Made by a program: the position numbers and the translations under genes. A stretch of DNA of 64,000 nt, from contig CADEDN010000002.1 in assembly GCA_902826095.1 (NCBI GenBank), forward strand, positions 124,001 to 188,000, written 5' to 3'. Source of the stretch: an uncultured Alphaproteobacteria bacterium (GTDB taxonomy: Bacteria; Pseudomonadota; Alphaproteobacteria; Caulobacterales; Parvularculaceae). The notes beneath the pieces were generated by a model. That model was given only the letters and a program-made list of their open reading frames with translations, was not told the DNA's origin and did not search any database. Below are positions 31,805-42,210 of this stretch, piece by piece (positions within the stretch are counted from its first letter, which is position 1; every line of letters begins with the position of its first letter).

Positions 31805-34800
31805 CTAAAAATCATGTTTCCAGTTCGCCGAGACGGTCTGGTCGCCGTCCTGGCGGAGTTCCGTTTCGACGGTGAAGCTGTCGTCGATTTCGTATTCGAT
31901 CCGGACCGAGCCGTTTTCGCCGCGCGCGTCTTGCGTCGCGGATACGAACAGGCCGTCGGCGACATATTTGCCGACCGTCAGGGTGGATGCGGCGCTGTCG
32001 GCGTCGTCGAAGTCGACGCTCAAGACATCAAGGCCGAGCGCGCTTCTTGTCGCGCCGGCGACGCCCTGTCCGCCGAAGGGTCCGATCCCGCCAAGCTCCG
32101 CAAGGCCGTCGGCGACCTGCAGCGATTCAATCGCCGACAGCTCGCTCGCCGGCTTGTCGAACAAAATGAGCGCCATGATGTCCTCGGCCGGCAAAGCGGG
32201 CGTTGATTCAAGCGTGATCTTCGGCGCGCGCGCGCGGCCGGCGATCACAATTCTCGCCGTCGTCCCCGACCTCGTTTCGCGTTCCGCGCGCAGATCGAGC
32301 GCCGGGTTGTTCGGCGACAGCGTGTCAAACGAAATCGCGCCGCGCGACATCGAGAATTCCCGCCCGACGAAACGAATCTCGCCCTTCTTCAAGGACAGTT
32401 CGCCGAGGAAGAGCGGCGCGGCGGCCCGCCCGGCGAGGCGCGCGTCGGCGCGCCACTCGCTGTTCAGGCCGCGGCCCGCGACGAAGATCTTGTCGTCGCC
32501 CTTGATGCGGATCGCATAGGCAAGGCGGATCGGCCGCGCCGCAACGGCCCCCTGCGCCGCCGGCCTTGCGCCGTCGCCGCCGGCGACAACGTCAATGTCG
32601 ACAAGGCCGGTCAATTCAGGCGTGAAGACCTCCGCCTTCAGTTCACGGATCGTCAATTCGCCTGCGGCGGTCAGCGCGTCAAACGCGCCGGAAATATCGA
32701 CAGCGCCCGTCGCGATCACGGAATCGATCGGGCCGGCGCTCAATCGCGCATCATTGAGAATGACGGTCGAGGCGAGGCGCGCGTCCTTGCCGAGCGACAG
32801 CGAGCCTTTCGCCGTCACCGTCTTTGCGACCTGGCCGGGACCGCCGCCTGAGCCTGAAAACTCGATGCGCGAGCCGGATAGCGCGCCGTTCGCGCGCGCC
32901 GTCGCATCAATGTTGACGACGCTAAGCCCGGACGAAAGCTCCGTATAGGCGCCGTTGCTGACGGTGAGGGCGCCGGCGAGGATCGGATCCGCCAGCGTGC
33001 CGCCGGCCGTTCCATCGAATTGAAGGCCGCCCTCAAGCGATTGCAGCGCCGCCGGCAGGAACGCGGCGACGGTTTCAAGCCGTCCCTCATAATGCGCCTT
33101 GCCGGCGAGCGCGCCTTTGGCGTCGATGCTGATCCGGGGGGTGCGGACAAGGCGCAAGGGCAGTGCGAGATCGAGATCAAAGGAGCTTTCGCGATCATCG
33201 TCGCGCACGCGAAGCGTCTTGCCGTTCCAGTCGAAGGCCCCGGAAAGCCGCGCCGTGTCCGCCTTGCTGAGCAGACTGGTGAGCGTGAACGCGCCGGCCG
33301 CGGGCGCTTGTTCATTCGTGTCAAAATCGAGCGAGAGGTCGATAATTGATGCGGCGCCCGCGATCGGCGCGCCATTGGCGCTCGCGCGCCCGCGCCAGCG
33401 ATAAGGTGAAAACGCGCCGTCAAAGGCGATCGAGCCGCCGGAGCCGACGCTCGCCTTCAGGCCGTCAATAGAAACGCCGTCGCCGAATGTGAGGCGCGCT
33501 GGCGCTGCAAGCCGGATCGGCGCGCCGCCAATGTCGCCGCTGAATGCCGTCAGCGTCGCGGCGATGGCGTCGCCGAGGCTTGCGCGCATTTTGGCGGCGA
33601 CGCCGATGATCGGAAGGACGCCCTTGACGGCGATGCTGTCGGCGCGCGCATCGACGCCAAGCGCCTCCGCTGGGCCGTCGGCTTTCGCCGCAAGACCGAG
33701 CAGCGTTGCGCCGCCCAACGTCACCGAGGCCGCGCTAAGCTCGAGCGCATTGGAACTCGCGCCGCGCGCGATTGATCCTCTGGCCGTCAGGTCGCCTTCA
33801 ATCTTGACGCCGGGCCACGGCTCGGCGTTCTTTGAGCCGCGATAGGAGATGTTGAGCGCGATTTCCCGGGATTTTGGATTGATCGACGCGTCGCCTTTGA
33901 GCGCGAAGCCGCTTCCTTCATAGACGATGGAATTGGCGCGCCAGGCGCCGTTTGCGTAGCGGGCGAATTTCGCGTCAATCCTTCCCGATCCGTCGATGGC
34001 GCGCGCCGAAATGCTGCCTGCGGGGATCAGCGGCGCGTTGGTGAAGGCGAGCGCCAGTCGAGCCGGCGGGAGATTGCGCCGGTCATATCGCAGCGCCGGC
34101 GTCGTCGCGACGATCTTGCCCGCAAAATCCGACGCGACGCCCTTGATGTCGATGACGGCGCTGGCGTTTTTCATGGCGACGAGCTTCTCGTTGACCGCGG
34201 CGAGCGCCGCGGGCGTCGCCGTCAGGTCGCCTTTGGCGGCGAACGCCCTGGTCTTGAAATCATAGTCGGCGTCGCCGCGAAAGACCGCTCCCTCGCGTGT
34301 CGTCAGCGTCGCCGCTGTCGCATTAACCGTCTTTGCAAAGACTATGTCGGCCTCGCCTTCGATCTGTGCGCCCCGCCTCAAGACGAGGGGGGCCTCATCA
34401 TTTGCGGCTAGAAGGGCTTTTATCGGTCCTCGCGCAGTGGTTCTGAGGTCGGTTTCAACATCCTTGAGTTCGCCGTCGAGCAAGTCGGCGTCGACGCGCG
34501 CGCTCACCGCGAATGCGTCGCCTTTCGGCGTAATGTCGCCCTCGATCGCCATATGGCCGCCGAGATAACGCTGCAGATCCGGCCGCCAGCTCTTCGCAAA
34601 GGCGGCTTCGGCGGCGATTGTGACGCTTTGAAGCGCCTTGTCACGATTGCGCCAACTAACGACGCCTTTGGCTTCGCCAAGATCGGAAGAAAGACTCGCG
34701 ATCGATACGGCGCCGCCATTCTCAGCTGGCGCGAACGCGCCTTTCGCCTTCGCCGTTTCGCCGATGACGCGGACAAGGCCGTCGAGCCGTTCGCCAAAAC

Positions 34801-35614
34801 GCGCATCCATGTCAAAGGCGACGGCGTTCATGCGCTGCAAATCGCCGGACAGCGTTCCGTCGAGCGATCCGTAAGCGCCGAGTTCGGCGCTGACCGCGAG
34901 CTTGTAGTCAGCGAGCGCTCCGGCGCCGGTCGCCTCGACATAAAGGTCTCCGCCAAGCCTTGCGAGGGCGGCGATCGCGCCGTCCTTCTTTGAGGCGACA
35001 GTCACTTTGGCGTCGAGCGCATCCTCCTCGCGCACGATCCGAATTGAAACGAAGTCGCGCTCGCCGCTGCTTGTCGCGTTGAGCGTGATATCCAGTCGCT
35101 TTCCGCCCATGATCGCCGCGCCGGCGCCGTCAAGGCGCAAGGGCGCGCCGGCGACGCCTTCCGCAACGCGAATATTCGTGAAGGTCAGCGCGCCGATAGT
35201 GACGTGCGGCAGTCGGTCCGGCAGTTCGAGTCCGCGCGGGCGTTCGCGTTTGTCGGCGCGCTGCTGCGGCAGGGCGATCAGCGTCGCGCCGTCGATCGAG
35301 ATCGACTGAATATCGACGGATTTTCTGATCATCGCGCCCGGCCGCCACACAAGGCGCGCTTTGTCGATCGTCAGAAATTCAGCGCCGTCGGTCCGCAGCG
35401 TGACATTTTCAAGATCGACTTCGCCCGGCAGTCGGCCCTTGAGCGCGCCGATCGTCGCTTCGCCGCCGAGCGCGTCGCCGATCGCGCTTGCGATCATCGG
35501 CTTCAACAGCGCGCGGCCCGGCGCCGTCCAGAGCAAAAAGGCGCCGACAAATGCGAGCGCGCCGATGATCGCGGCGACGGCGATAGACGAGATGCGAAGC
35601 GGGCGCGCGGTCAA
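31805..35614 (-). CDS. tamB: Translocation and assembly module protein TamB
   Basis: TamB is an inner-membrane-anchored AsmA-like protein that forms a long hydrophobic groove across the periplasm and helps phospholipid transport and autotransporter assembly. The 1269 residues have one N-terminal membrane helix (about 8-30), a very long beta-rich body and a C-terminal DUF490 domain (IRFVGREFSMSRGAISFDTL; PALPAEDIMALILFDK; VSANWKHDF at the end). The start is TTG at 35614 overlapping the tamA stop (TTGA), so it is translated with tamA. The length is normal. Confidence 0.93.
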   Translation of the reverse strand: MTARPLRISSIAVAAIIGALAFVGAFLLWTAPGRALLKPMIASAIGDALGGEATIGALKGRLPGEVDLENVTLRTDGAEFLTIDKARLVWRPGAMIRKSVDIQSISIDGATLIALPQQRADKRERPRGLELPDRLPHVTIGALTFTNIRVAEGVAGAPLRLDGAGAAIMGGKRLDITLNATSSGERDFVSIRIVREEDALDAKVTVASKKDGAIAALARLGGDLYVEATGAGALADYKLAVSAELGAYGSLDGTLSGDLQRMNAVAFDMDARFGERLDGLVRVIGETAKAKGAFAPAENGGAVSIASLSSDLGEAKGVVSWRNRDKALQSVTIAAEAAFAKSWRPDLQRYLGGHMAIEGDITPKGDAFAVSARVDADLLDGELKDVETDLRTTARGPIKALLAANDEAPLVLRRGAQIEGEADIVFAKTVNATAATLTTREGAVFRGDADYDFKTRAFAAKGDLTATPAALAAVNEKLVAMKNASAVIDIKGVASDFAGKIVATTPALRYDRRNLPPARLALAFTNAPLIPAGSISARAIDGSGRIDAKFARYANGAWRANSIVYEGSGFALKGDASINPKSREIALNISYRGSKNAEPWPGVKIEGDLTARGSIARGASSNALELSAASVTLGGATLLGLAAKADGPAEALGVDARADSIAVKGVLPIIGVAAKMRASLGDAIAATLTAFSGDIGGAPIRLAAPARLTFGDGVSIDGLKASVGSGGSIAFDGAFSPYRWRGRASANGAPIAGAASIIDLSLDFDTNEQAPAAGAFTLTSLLSKADTARLSGAFDWNGKTLRVRDDDRESSFDLDLALPLRLVRTPRISIDAKGALAGKAHYEGRLETVAAFLPAALQSLEGGLQFDGTAGGTLADPILAGALTVSNGAYTELSSGLSVVNIDATARANGALSGSRIEFSGSGGGPGQVAKTVTAKGSLSLGKDARLASTVILNDARLSAGPIDSVIATGAVDISGAFDALTAAGELTIRELKAEVFTPELTGLVDIDVVAGGDGARPAAQGAVAARPIRLAYAIRIKGDDKIFVAGRGLNSEWRADARLAGRAAAPLFLGELSLKKGEIRFVGREFSMSRGAISFDTLSPNNPALDLRAERETRSGTTARIVIAGRARAPKITLESTPALPAEDIMALILFDKPASELSAIESLQVADGLAELGGIGPFGGQGVAGATRSALGLDVLSVDFDDADSAASTLTVGKYVADGLFVSATQDARGENGSVRIEYEIDDSFTVETELRQDGDQTVSANWKHDF

Positions 35615-37383
35615 AACGGCTGTCCCAGTGAAATATAGATCTGGAAGTCGCGATCGGTCGGGCGCTTTTCGAGCGGGATCGCCGCGTCGAGGCGAATGGG
35701 TCCGATCGTCGACAGATAGCGCACGCCGAGCCCCGCGCCGACGAGATAATCGCCGGCGAAATCCGGGAGGCTGGCGGCGTAGACGGCGCCGGCGTCGACA
35801 AAGGCGGCGAGTTGCACGCGCTTCATCGCCTTGGCGCGCGCTTCAATCGCCGCTTCAACCGCCGAGCGCCCGCCGATCGGAACGCCAGCGGCGTCGAGCG
35901 GCCCGACCGCCTGAAAATCATATCCTCGAACGGATGATCCGCCCCCGGCGAATATGCGCTTGTTGACGGGAAGGGATCGCAGCGCCTGTCCGGCGGTCGC
36001 CGCGACGCGGAGCCGGCCCGCAAGCGTAAAGCGGCCGCCGTCGCCGAAATTGACCCGGCTGCGGGCGATCGCTTCGATCCGCGTGAATTGATCCGATCCG
36101 AAATAGGGCGTTGCGAACAAGGAAGCGCGGACGCCCTTCGACAGGAAGAGCGGATCGTCCTCGGTGTCCCATGTCGCCGATAACGGAATCGAGACGAAAT
36201 AGTTCCGTTCCTCGCGAATCGACGACGTCAGGGCGATATTGGGTTCGACCCTCGACGTCTCAAGCGCAAGGCCGGCGCGCGTTTCAAGGCGATCGTCGAG
36301 CCAGTCCTTGGCGAGCCCCGCGCCGACGCCAAGCGAGCGCGCATCGAAGGCGTCAGGCGTCTCGTTGATGAAGTCGAAATTGGCGAAGGCCGATCCTGGA
36401 AAGCCCGGCAACGGCTTGATCACGTCGAACTCGACCGACTGCCGGATTTCGGCGCCTTCAATTTCGGCGCGCGCGCGCTCGCCGTGATGAAAGAGATTTC
36501 GGTATTCGAGGAACAGCCGCCCGCCGGGCCCTTCCGATGTCGAATAGGAAACGCCGGCGCCGACCGTGCGGCGCTCGCGTTCGGTGAGGACGACCCGCAC
36601 TGGCGCGGTTCCGTCGGCGTCGACGGCGCCGGGCGCGACTTCAATCGTCGAGAAGAGGCCGGTATCGGCGAGGCGGTCGCGATAATCGACGAGCCTCGCG
36701 CGATCAAAAAGCGCGCCGTCCTGCCAGGTTTTCAGTTTTTCCAGGAACGCCGGATTTGTCGCTTTTGCGCCGCTGATCTCGACGCCGTCAAACTGCGCGC
36801 GCGGACCGCTTTCAAAGGTGTAATGCGCGGTCGCTGTTTTCGCGCCGAGGTCGGCCTCCGCCCTTCTTGCGACGATCTTTGCGGCCGGGTAGCCGCGGCT
36901 CCAGAGCTTTTCGAGGAAGCGCTGCTGGTTCAGCTCCAGCATCGCGCCTTGCGATTGATCCGTCAGGTCGACGCCCGCCGCTTCGAATGTCGCCGGGCGA
37001 TCGGCGTCGGCGGCATCGCTGAAGGCGACCACATGATCGGTGATGCGGAATTTCGCGCCCGGCTCGATCGAGAAGACGGCCCGCATTATCGCGCCGTCGC
37101 GCGCGTCGCCTTCGACGCGAAAGTCGACATCCGCGCCGTAATAGCCGGCGGCGACCAGCGCCTTTCGCACAATCGCCTGATCTTCCGCCCCGACGCGGCG
37201 CACCGCCGCGGCGGTGGGATAAGGCCGCCGCGCCTGCGAAAGATTGGTGAGCTTTTCGAACTTCTCCGCAAGACCGGCCGGCGCGCCGTCATAGACGACG
37301 ACATAGTCCTCTGCGGCGTTGGCGGGCGCGCACAGGGCGGCGATACTGAACGGCGCCAGGAAGGAATAGGTGAAACGCTTCAC
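35611..37383 (-). CDS. tamA: Outer-membrane assembly protein TamA (Omp85 family)
   Basis: TamA is a 16-stranded outer-membrane barrel with three POTRA domains that works with TamB. The 590 residues begin with a signal peptide cut near ANA (about residue 24). The POTRA part follows to about 270, then the barrel with the Omp85 signature FAGGGSSVRGYDFQAVGP and a terminal strand ending in Phe (IYISLGQPF). The start codon is GTG at 37383 with only a weak ribosome site. The pair tamA-tamB overlaps by four bases. Confidence 0.93.
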   Translation of the reverse strand: MKRFTYSFLAPFSIAALCAPANAAEDYVVVYDGAPAGLAEKFEKLTNLSQARRPYPTAAAVRRVGAEDQAIVRKALVAAGYYGADVDFRVEGDARDGAIMRAVFSIEPGAKFRITDHVVAFSDAADADRPATFEAAGVDLTDQSQGAMLELNQQRFLEKLWSRGYPAAKIVARRAEADLGAKTATAHYTFESGPRAQFDGVEISGAKATNPAFLEKLKTWQDGALFDRARLVDYRDRLADTGLFSTIEVAPGAVDADGTAPVRVVLTERERRTVGAGVSYSTSEGPGGRLFLEYRNLFHHGERARAEIEGAEIRQSVEFDVIKPLPGFPGSAFANFDFINETPDAFDARSLGVGAGLAKDWLDDRLETRAGLALETSRVEPNIALTSSIREERNYFVSIPLSATWDTEDDPLFLSKGVRASLFATPYFGSDQFTRIEAIARSRVNFGDGGRFTLAGRLRVAATAGQALRSLPVNKRIFAGGGSSVRGYDFQAVGPLDAAGVPIGGRSAVEAAIEARAKAMKRVQLAAFVDAGAVYAASLPDFAGDYLVGAGLGVRYLSTIGPIRLDAAIPLEKRPTDRDFQIYISLGQPF

Positions 37384-37526
37384 GAGGGACAGCCGGGTGA
37401 CACTTATTGCGGCGCGGATGCGCGAAGAATTGAAGCCTCGCGCAGGCTCACCAACGAAGCGTTAACCATATCGACAAAACCGGCGGAATTCGGGGCGGAT
37501 GGCGGCCGAATCGCCAAAAGGAACCC

Positions 37527-38372
37527 TTAAGGAGACTGCGGCTCGATCTTCACCGCGCGCCGGCCCGACGCGGCGCCGAGCCGGCCGGAAAGCACGCTCC
37601 GCCCTGATCCGCGCGCGCCAAGCTGGATCTTGTCGATTGAGGCCTCATCAATCGAAAGGACCGCGCCTTCTGAAAGGTCGATCATGGCGCCGATTGTCGT
37701 GTGGATTCGCCCGAGCGCGGCGTCCAGCGCGACCGGCGCTCCATAGCCGATGCGCGAGAGGTCTTGGCGCCAGTCGGCGCCGGGGGCGGCCTTTTTGACG
37801 GCGCCGCCGACGCCGCTAGCGGCGATTGCGCAGACGACATCGACCCTTAGCGCCGTGGAAACGGGGACTCCGAAGGATTCGTAAACGTCAAAGGTTGCGG
37901 AGGCTTTGTCGAGTTTGAGATCAGCGGCGAGCGTTGCGGCCTGCACGAATTGTGTTTCCGCCGACGGCGATGCGTCGCCAAGGCGCGCCAGCGTTCCCGC
38001 GATTCGTCCGGCGAGCGCGGCGGCGATCGACCGGTCAATCGCTGTCGGCTCACGATCACTCGCGCTCGCGCCGCCGCGCATCAGCGCGATATCGACCGAC
38101 GCCGCGACGAGCGCCTTGTCAAAACCGACGACCAAGTCGGCGTCGCCGCGATGGAACAAAAACCATGCCCCATTCAGCGGGCTCGCCGTCAATCGCGTCT
38201 TGTCGAGCGTCCTGCTCCGCAGCGGCGAGGGTTTCAGCTTTGTCCTGAAATATTCATCGAAGATCGCCGCCAGCGCTTCGCCGGCTTCCGCCGCGCGCGC
38301 GTTCTCCGCGGCTGAACGCGCCTCGGCCGTCGCAATCTTGCGATGAAGGATCGAACGCTGAACATCGGACAT
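37527..38372 (-). CDS. FliM/FliN-type flagellar switch protein (SpoA domain), divergent N-terminus
   Basis: The 281-residue protein ends with a SpoA (FliMN_C) domain (ALDAALGRIHTTIGAMIDLS, then EGAVLSIDEASIDKIQLGAR). The middle part is CheC-like in outline. It is shorter than usual FliM (about 330-370) and the N-terminal EIDxLL-type CheY-binding peptide is not visible; the start is an Ala/Glu-rich helix instead. It lies divergent to motB beside the hook genes, so a place in the flagellar C-ring is likely. Whether it replaces FliM or acts beside a second copy cannot be told. Confidence 0.7.
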   Translation of the reverse strand: MSDVQRSILHRKIATAEARSAAENARAAEAGEALAAIFDEYFRTKLKPSPLRSRTLDKTRLTASPLNGAWFLFHRGDADLVVGFDKALVAASVDIALMRGGASASDREPTAIDRSIAAALAGRIAGTLARLGDASPSAETQFVQAATLAADLKLDKASATFDVYESFGVPVSTALRVDVVCAIAASGVGGAVKKAAPGADWRQDLSRIGYGAPVALDAALGRIHTTIGAMIDLSEGAVLSIDEASIDKIQLGARGSGRSVLSGRLGAASGRRAVKIEPQSP

Positions 38373-38490
38373 TGAAACCGGCCCCTTGGTCGTCCTTAAG
38401 CAACCAGAGATAGCTGATAGAATGATTAACTCGTAATAGTTGCTTCAGGAATTTGCGCCAGACAGGACCTGATCCTCGGGAAAGTCGGTC

Positions 38491-39366
38491 ATGACTGGCC
38501 ACGGCCAGCCCATCATCATCAAGCGCAAGAAAGTGATCGCCGGCGGCGGGCATCATGGTGGCGCGTGGAAGGTCGCCTACGCCGACTTTGTAACCGCGAT
38601 GATGGCGTTCTTTCTCCTGATGTGGCTCCTCAATGCGACGACGGAGGACCAGCGCAAGGGCCTTGCCGATTACTTCAATCCGTCAATTCCTGTCAGCCGG
38701 ATTTCGGGCGGCGGATCGGCGGCGCTCGACGGCTCTTCGGTATTCGCGGATGACGACATGGCGCGCGACGGGGCGGGCGCCGCCGAGCAGGCGACAGCGC
38801 CGGCGCTGCGCGAGGACAGCGTTGACGAGGAAACCGAGGCGGAAGAAACCGCCGAAGAAGTCGCGGCGCGTGAGGCGCTGCAGTCGCTTGAACAGCAGAT
38901 CAAACAGCGCCGCGATGCGCTTGAGAGCGATGATCTCGCCGATCACATCCAGACGCGGATGACGCCCGACGGGCTTATCGTCGAACTGACCGACAAGGAT
39001 GGAACGCCGCTGTTTGAAGTCGGCTCCGCGCGCCCATCGCTCCTCCTTGGACAATTGCTGGAAGTCGTCGCGCCGGTGCTGGCGACGGCGGAAAACAACA
39101 TGCAGGTGATCGGCCACACCGACGCGCTCGCCTATCAGGGGCACGCCGATTACACGAATTGGGAATTGTCGGCGGACCGCGCGAACATCGCGCGCAAGGC
39201 GCTCGTCGCCCATGGTCTGCCTGCGGAGCAGATTGTCGCCGTGATCGGCAAGGCGGCGACCGAGCCTTTGTCGCCGGACCCTTTCGCCTCGCAAAACCGG
39301 CGAATCGCTGTTTTGCTGCTCGCACGTGATCGCGTGACGGCGGCGCCCGCATTAGCGAACCCTTAA
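38491..39366 (+). CDS. motB: Flagellar motor stator protein MotB
   Basis: MotB, with MotA, forms the proton-driven stator and anchors it to peptidoglycan. The 291-residue protein has the basic start KRKKVI, the single membrane helix with the essential aspartate Asp32 (VAYADFVTAMMAFFLLMWLL), a linker and a C-terminal OmpA-like domain (VIGHTDALAYQGHADYTNWE, LSADRANIARKALVAHGL). MotA is not adjacent. The insertion of acidic residues around 85-130 is long. The gene leads the rightward flagellar block. Confidence 0.95.
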   Translation: MTGHGQPIIIKRKKVIAGGGHHGGAWKVAYADFVTAMMAFFLLMWLLNATTEDQRKGLADYFNPSIPVSRISGGGSAALDGSSVFADDDMARDGAGAAEQATAPALREDSVDEETEAEETAEEVAAREALQSLEQQIKQRRDALESDDLADHIQTRMTPDGLIVELTDKDGTPLFEVGSARPSLLLGQLLEVVAPVLATAENNMQVIGHTDALAYQGHADYTNWELSADRANIARKALVAHGLPAEQIVAVIGKAATEPLSPDPFASQNRRIAVLLLARDRVTAAPALANP

Positions 39367-39425
39367 CGAACACCGCCTACAACCTGTGATAGCGGCGTTA
39401 TTGTTACGCTATCAAGGGTGGTGTC

Positions 39426-40730
39426 ATGGGTATTTCTTCTTCGTTGAACGCAGGCGTTGCGGGGCTTGCGGTCAATGCGGTGCGTCTGGCGACGATTTCC
39501 GACAATATCGCGAATTCGCAGACCATCGGCTACAAGCGCGCCGACGCGGAATTCGCCGATCTCGTTCTGCAACAGCAAAGCGGCGGCTATTCGGCGGGCG
39601 GCGTTCGGGCGATGACCTATCGCGACGCCGGCGCGCAGGGCGCGCTGATCACCACCACGAATTCGACCGACATTTCGATTTCCGGACGCGGCATGATTCC
39701 GGTGACGGACATCGACGGCGCCAATTCGACGAGCGCCGATCGCCAGTTGATGCTGACCTCGACCGGCTCATTCTTCACCGATGAAACCGGATTGCTCCGC
39801 ACCCTGAGCGGCCTTTTCCTGCTCGGCTGGCCGGCCGATTCAAGCGGCAGCGTCGGCTCGCCCGCGCGCGATTCGAGCGCCGCGCTCGAACCGGTCCGCA
39901 TCAACCTCAACCAATATTCCGCCTCGCCGACGACGCAGGTGCGCCTCGGCCTCAACCTTCCTGCATCAGACACAGTCGCCGGCGCCTCTGGCGCGCCCTA
40001 CAATCTGCCGCTTGAATATTTCGACAATCTCGGCCGCGCGCAGACGCTGAATTTCACCTTCACGCCGGTCGTGCCGGCGACGGGATCGAGCAACGCCTGG
40101 AGCGTCTCGATCGTCGACAACGCCGGCAATCCGCTGACGCCGATCGGCGCCTTCGACGTGACGTTCGACACGACAGCGGCGGCCGGCGGATCGGTTTCAA
40201 CGGTGACGCCTGGCGCCGGCGCGACATACGATCCGGCGACCGGCAATGTCACGGTGACGACGGCGAGCGGGCCGTTGTCGATCAATATCGGATCGCCCGG
40301 CGGCGGCTCGCCGCTGACGCAATTGTCGGCGACCTTCGCGCCGCTCGCGGTCACCAAGAACGGCGCGCCGATCGGCAACCTCTCGACCGTCGAGATCGAT
40401 CAGTCGGGAATGCTCACCGCCGTCTTCGACACCGGCTTCCGCCGCGTGCTTTATCAAATCCCGGTCGGCGACGTGCCGAATTTCCGCGGCCTCAACGCCG
40501 AAGGCAACCAGGCGTTCAGCGTTTCGCAGGATTCAGGCGACGTTTATTTCTGGGATGCGGGCGACGGTCCTGTCGGCGTGACGCTCGGATTCTCCTTAAG
40601 CCAGTCGACGACGGATGTCGCAGCCGAGCTCACCGATCTCATCCAGACCCAGCGCGCCTATTCGTCAAACGCCAAGATCATCCAGACCGTCGACGAAATG
40701 CTTCAGGAAACGACCGACATCATCAGGTGA
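39426..40730 (+). CDS. flgE: Flagellar hook protein FlgE
   Basis: FlgE builds the curved hook outside the cell. The 434-residue protein has the rod/hook N-terminal motif (AVRLATISDNIANSQTIGYK) and the matching C-terminal coiled-coil (LTDLIQTQRAYSSNAKIIQT). Variable Thr/Gly/Ala-rich D1-D2 domains lie between them. Its length is typical for the alphaproteobacterial protein. AGGGTGG just upstream of the ATG serves as ribosome site. It is followed by flgK after 23 bases. Confidence 0.93.
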   Translation: MGISSSLNAGVAGLAVNAVRLATISDNIANSQTIGYKRADAEFADLVLQQQSGGYSAGGVRAMTYRDAGAQGALITTTNSTDISISGRGMIPVTDIDGANSTSADRQLMLTSTGSFFTDETGLLRTLSGLFLLGWPADSSGSVGSPARDSSAALEPVRINLNQYSASPTTQVRLGLNLPASDTVAGASGAPYNLPLEYFDNLGRAQTLNFTFTPVVPATGSSNAWSVSIVDNAGNPLTPIGAFDVTFDTTAAAGGSVSTVTPGAGATYDPATGNVTVTTASGPLSINIGSPGGGSPLTQLSATFAPLAVTKNGAPIGNLSTVEIDQSGMLTAVFDTGFRRVLYQIPVGDVPNFRGLNAEGNQAFSVSQDSGDVYFWDAGDGPVGVTLGFSLSQSTTDVAAELTDLIQTQRAYSSNAKIIQTVDEMLQETTDIIR

Positions 40731-40753
40731 TGCGTCGGCAATAGGAGGCGCAT

Positions 40754-42208
40754 ATGTCCATATCGCAGGCGCTGTCGAATGCGACGTCGGGATTGTCCGC
40801 CGTCTCGCGGCAGGCGCAGGTCGCCTCCCAGAATATCGCCAACGCGCTGACGCCCGGCTATGCGCGCCGCGAAGTTTCGCTGACGGAACGCACGCTCGCC
40901 GGCGAAGGCGCCGGCGTCAGGGTCGCCGGCATTGTCCGGGCGACGGCGCCGGCGCTGACCGCCGAGCGGCGCGGCGCCGATGCGGCCGCCGCGCGCGACG
41001 GGGCGAGGGCTGAAGCCGCGAGCCGTATCAGCCGGCTGCTCGGCGGGCCGGAAGACGCCAATTCGCTCTTCGGGAAATTCGCGGCGTTCGACCGGGCGAT
41101 GCGCGCGCTCGCCAACGCGCCGGACTCAGTCGCCGCGCAGAACGCCGCCATCGGCGCCGGTTCGATGCTCATCACCGGCGTCAACGGCCTTGCGCAATCC
41201 TATCAGTCGATGCGCGCCGACGCCAATCGCGCGATCGCCGTCGGGGTCGACGACGTCAACGCGGCGCTGAAACAGGTCGAAGGCCTCAACGACGACATCG
41301 CGAAAGCCAATGTCGCCGGTCGCGATGCGACGGCGCTGCTCGATGAACGCGACCGGCTCGTCAACAAGATCAATGAAGCAATCCCCGTGCGCGAGCTTGT
41401 GCGCGAAAACGGCCGCGTCGATTTGATGACGAATGAAGGCGTCATGCTGCTCGCGGGAACGGCGAAGACGATCTCCTTCAGCCAGACGCCCGTCATCACC
41501 GCGGACATGACGCTTGCCGGCGGCGCGCTGTCCGGCCTTTCCGTCGACGGCGTCGATCTGACGCCCGCGGTCGGCGAGCGCGCGCCGCACGCCGGAACCC
41601 TCGTCGGGCATTTCGCTGTTCGCGATGAAGTCGCGCCGCAGGCGGCGCTGGAACTTGACGCGCTCGCGGAAGATCTGATTTCCCGTTTTCAGGCGCCGGG
41701 ACTTGATCCGACGCTCGCGGCGGGCGCGCCGGGGCTATTCACGGACAATGGCGCCGCGCTGACGCCGCCGGCGGCGCCGGGGCTCGCCGGGCGCCTTGCG
41801 CTCAACGCCGCCGTCGATCCCGCGCAAGGCGGCGCGGCCTGGCGCCTGCGGGACGGGCTTGGCGCGGCGGCGCAAGGACCAACCGGCTCGAACGCGCTTT
41901 TGCGCGATCTCATCGCCGCTTTCGATGCGCCGCGGATATCGGCGCTCGGCGGCGGGCGCGCCATGACGGCGCTAGAGGCGGTCGGCGAGGTCGCCGCTTC
42001 CGCCGGCGCGAGGGGCGCCGAGTTCGACACCGCGCTGCAGGTTTCGCAAACTTACGCGTCCGCCCTCAGCGAAGCGGAGCTTGCCGAAACCGGCGTCGAC
42101 ACCGACGCCGAATTGCAAAGCCTTATCATCATCGAACAAGCCTATGCGGCGAATGCGCGCCTCATCGAAGCGGTCGGCAAGATGATCGACCGGCTGATGG
42201 AGATCTGA
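40754..42208 (+). CDS. flgK: Flagellar hook-associated protein 1 FlgK
   Basis: FlgK forms the first junction layer between hook and filament. The 484-residue protein begins MSISQALSNATSGLSAVSRQ followed by ASQNIANALTPGYARREV, and ends with LQSLIIIEQAYAANARLIEA, both family hallmarks that form the coiled core. The middle is Ala/Gly-rich. It ends two bases before flgL and an AGGAG ribosome site lies upstream, so it is part of the flgEKLI run. Confidence 0.93.
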   Translation: MSISQALSNATSGLSAVSRQAQVASQNIANALTPGYARREVSLTERTLAGEGAGVRVAGIVRATAPALTAERRGADAAAARDGARAEAASRISRLLGGPEDANSLFGKFAAFDRAMRALANAPDSVAAQNAAIGAGSMLITGVNGLAQSYQSMRADANRAIAVGVDDVNAALKQVEGLNDDIAKANVAGRDATALLDERDRLVNKINEAIPVRELVRENGRVDLMTNEGVMLLAGTAKTISFSQTPVITADMTLAGGALSGLSVDGVDLTPAVGERAPHAGTLVGHFAVRDEVAPQAALELDALAEDLISRFQAPGLDPTLAAGAPGLFTDNGAALTPPAAPGLAGRLALNAAVDPAQGGAAWRLRDGLGAAAQGPTGSNALLRDLIAAFDAPRISALGGGRAMTALEAVGEVAASAGARGAEFDTALQVSQTYASALSEAELAETGVDTDAELQSLIIIEQAYAANARLIEAVGKMIDRLMEI

Positions 42209-42210
42209 CG

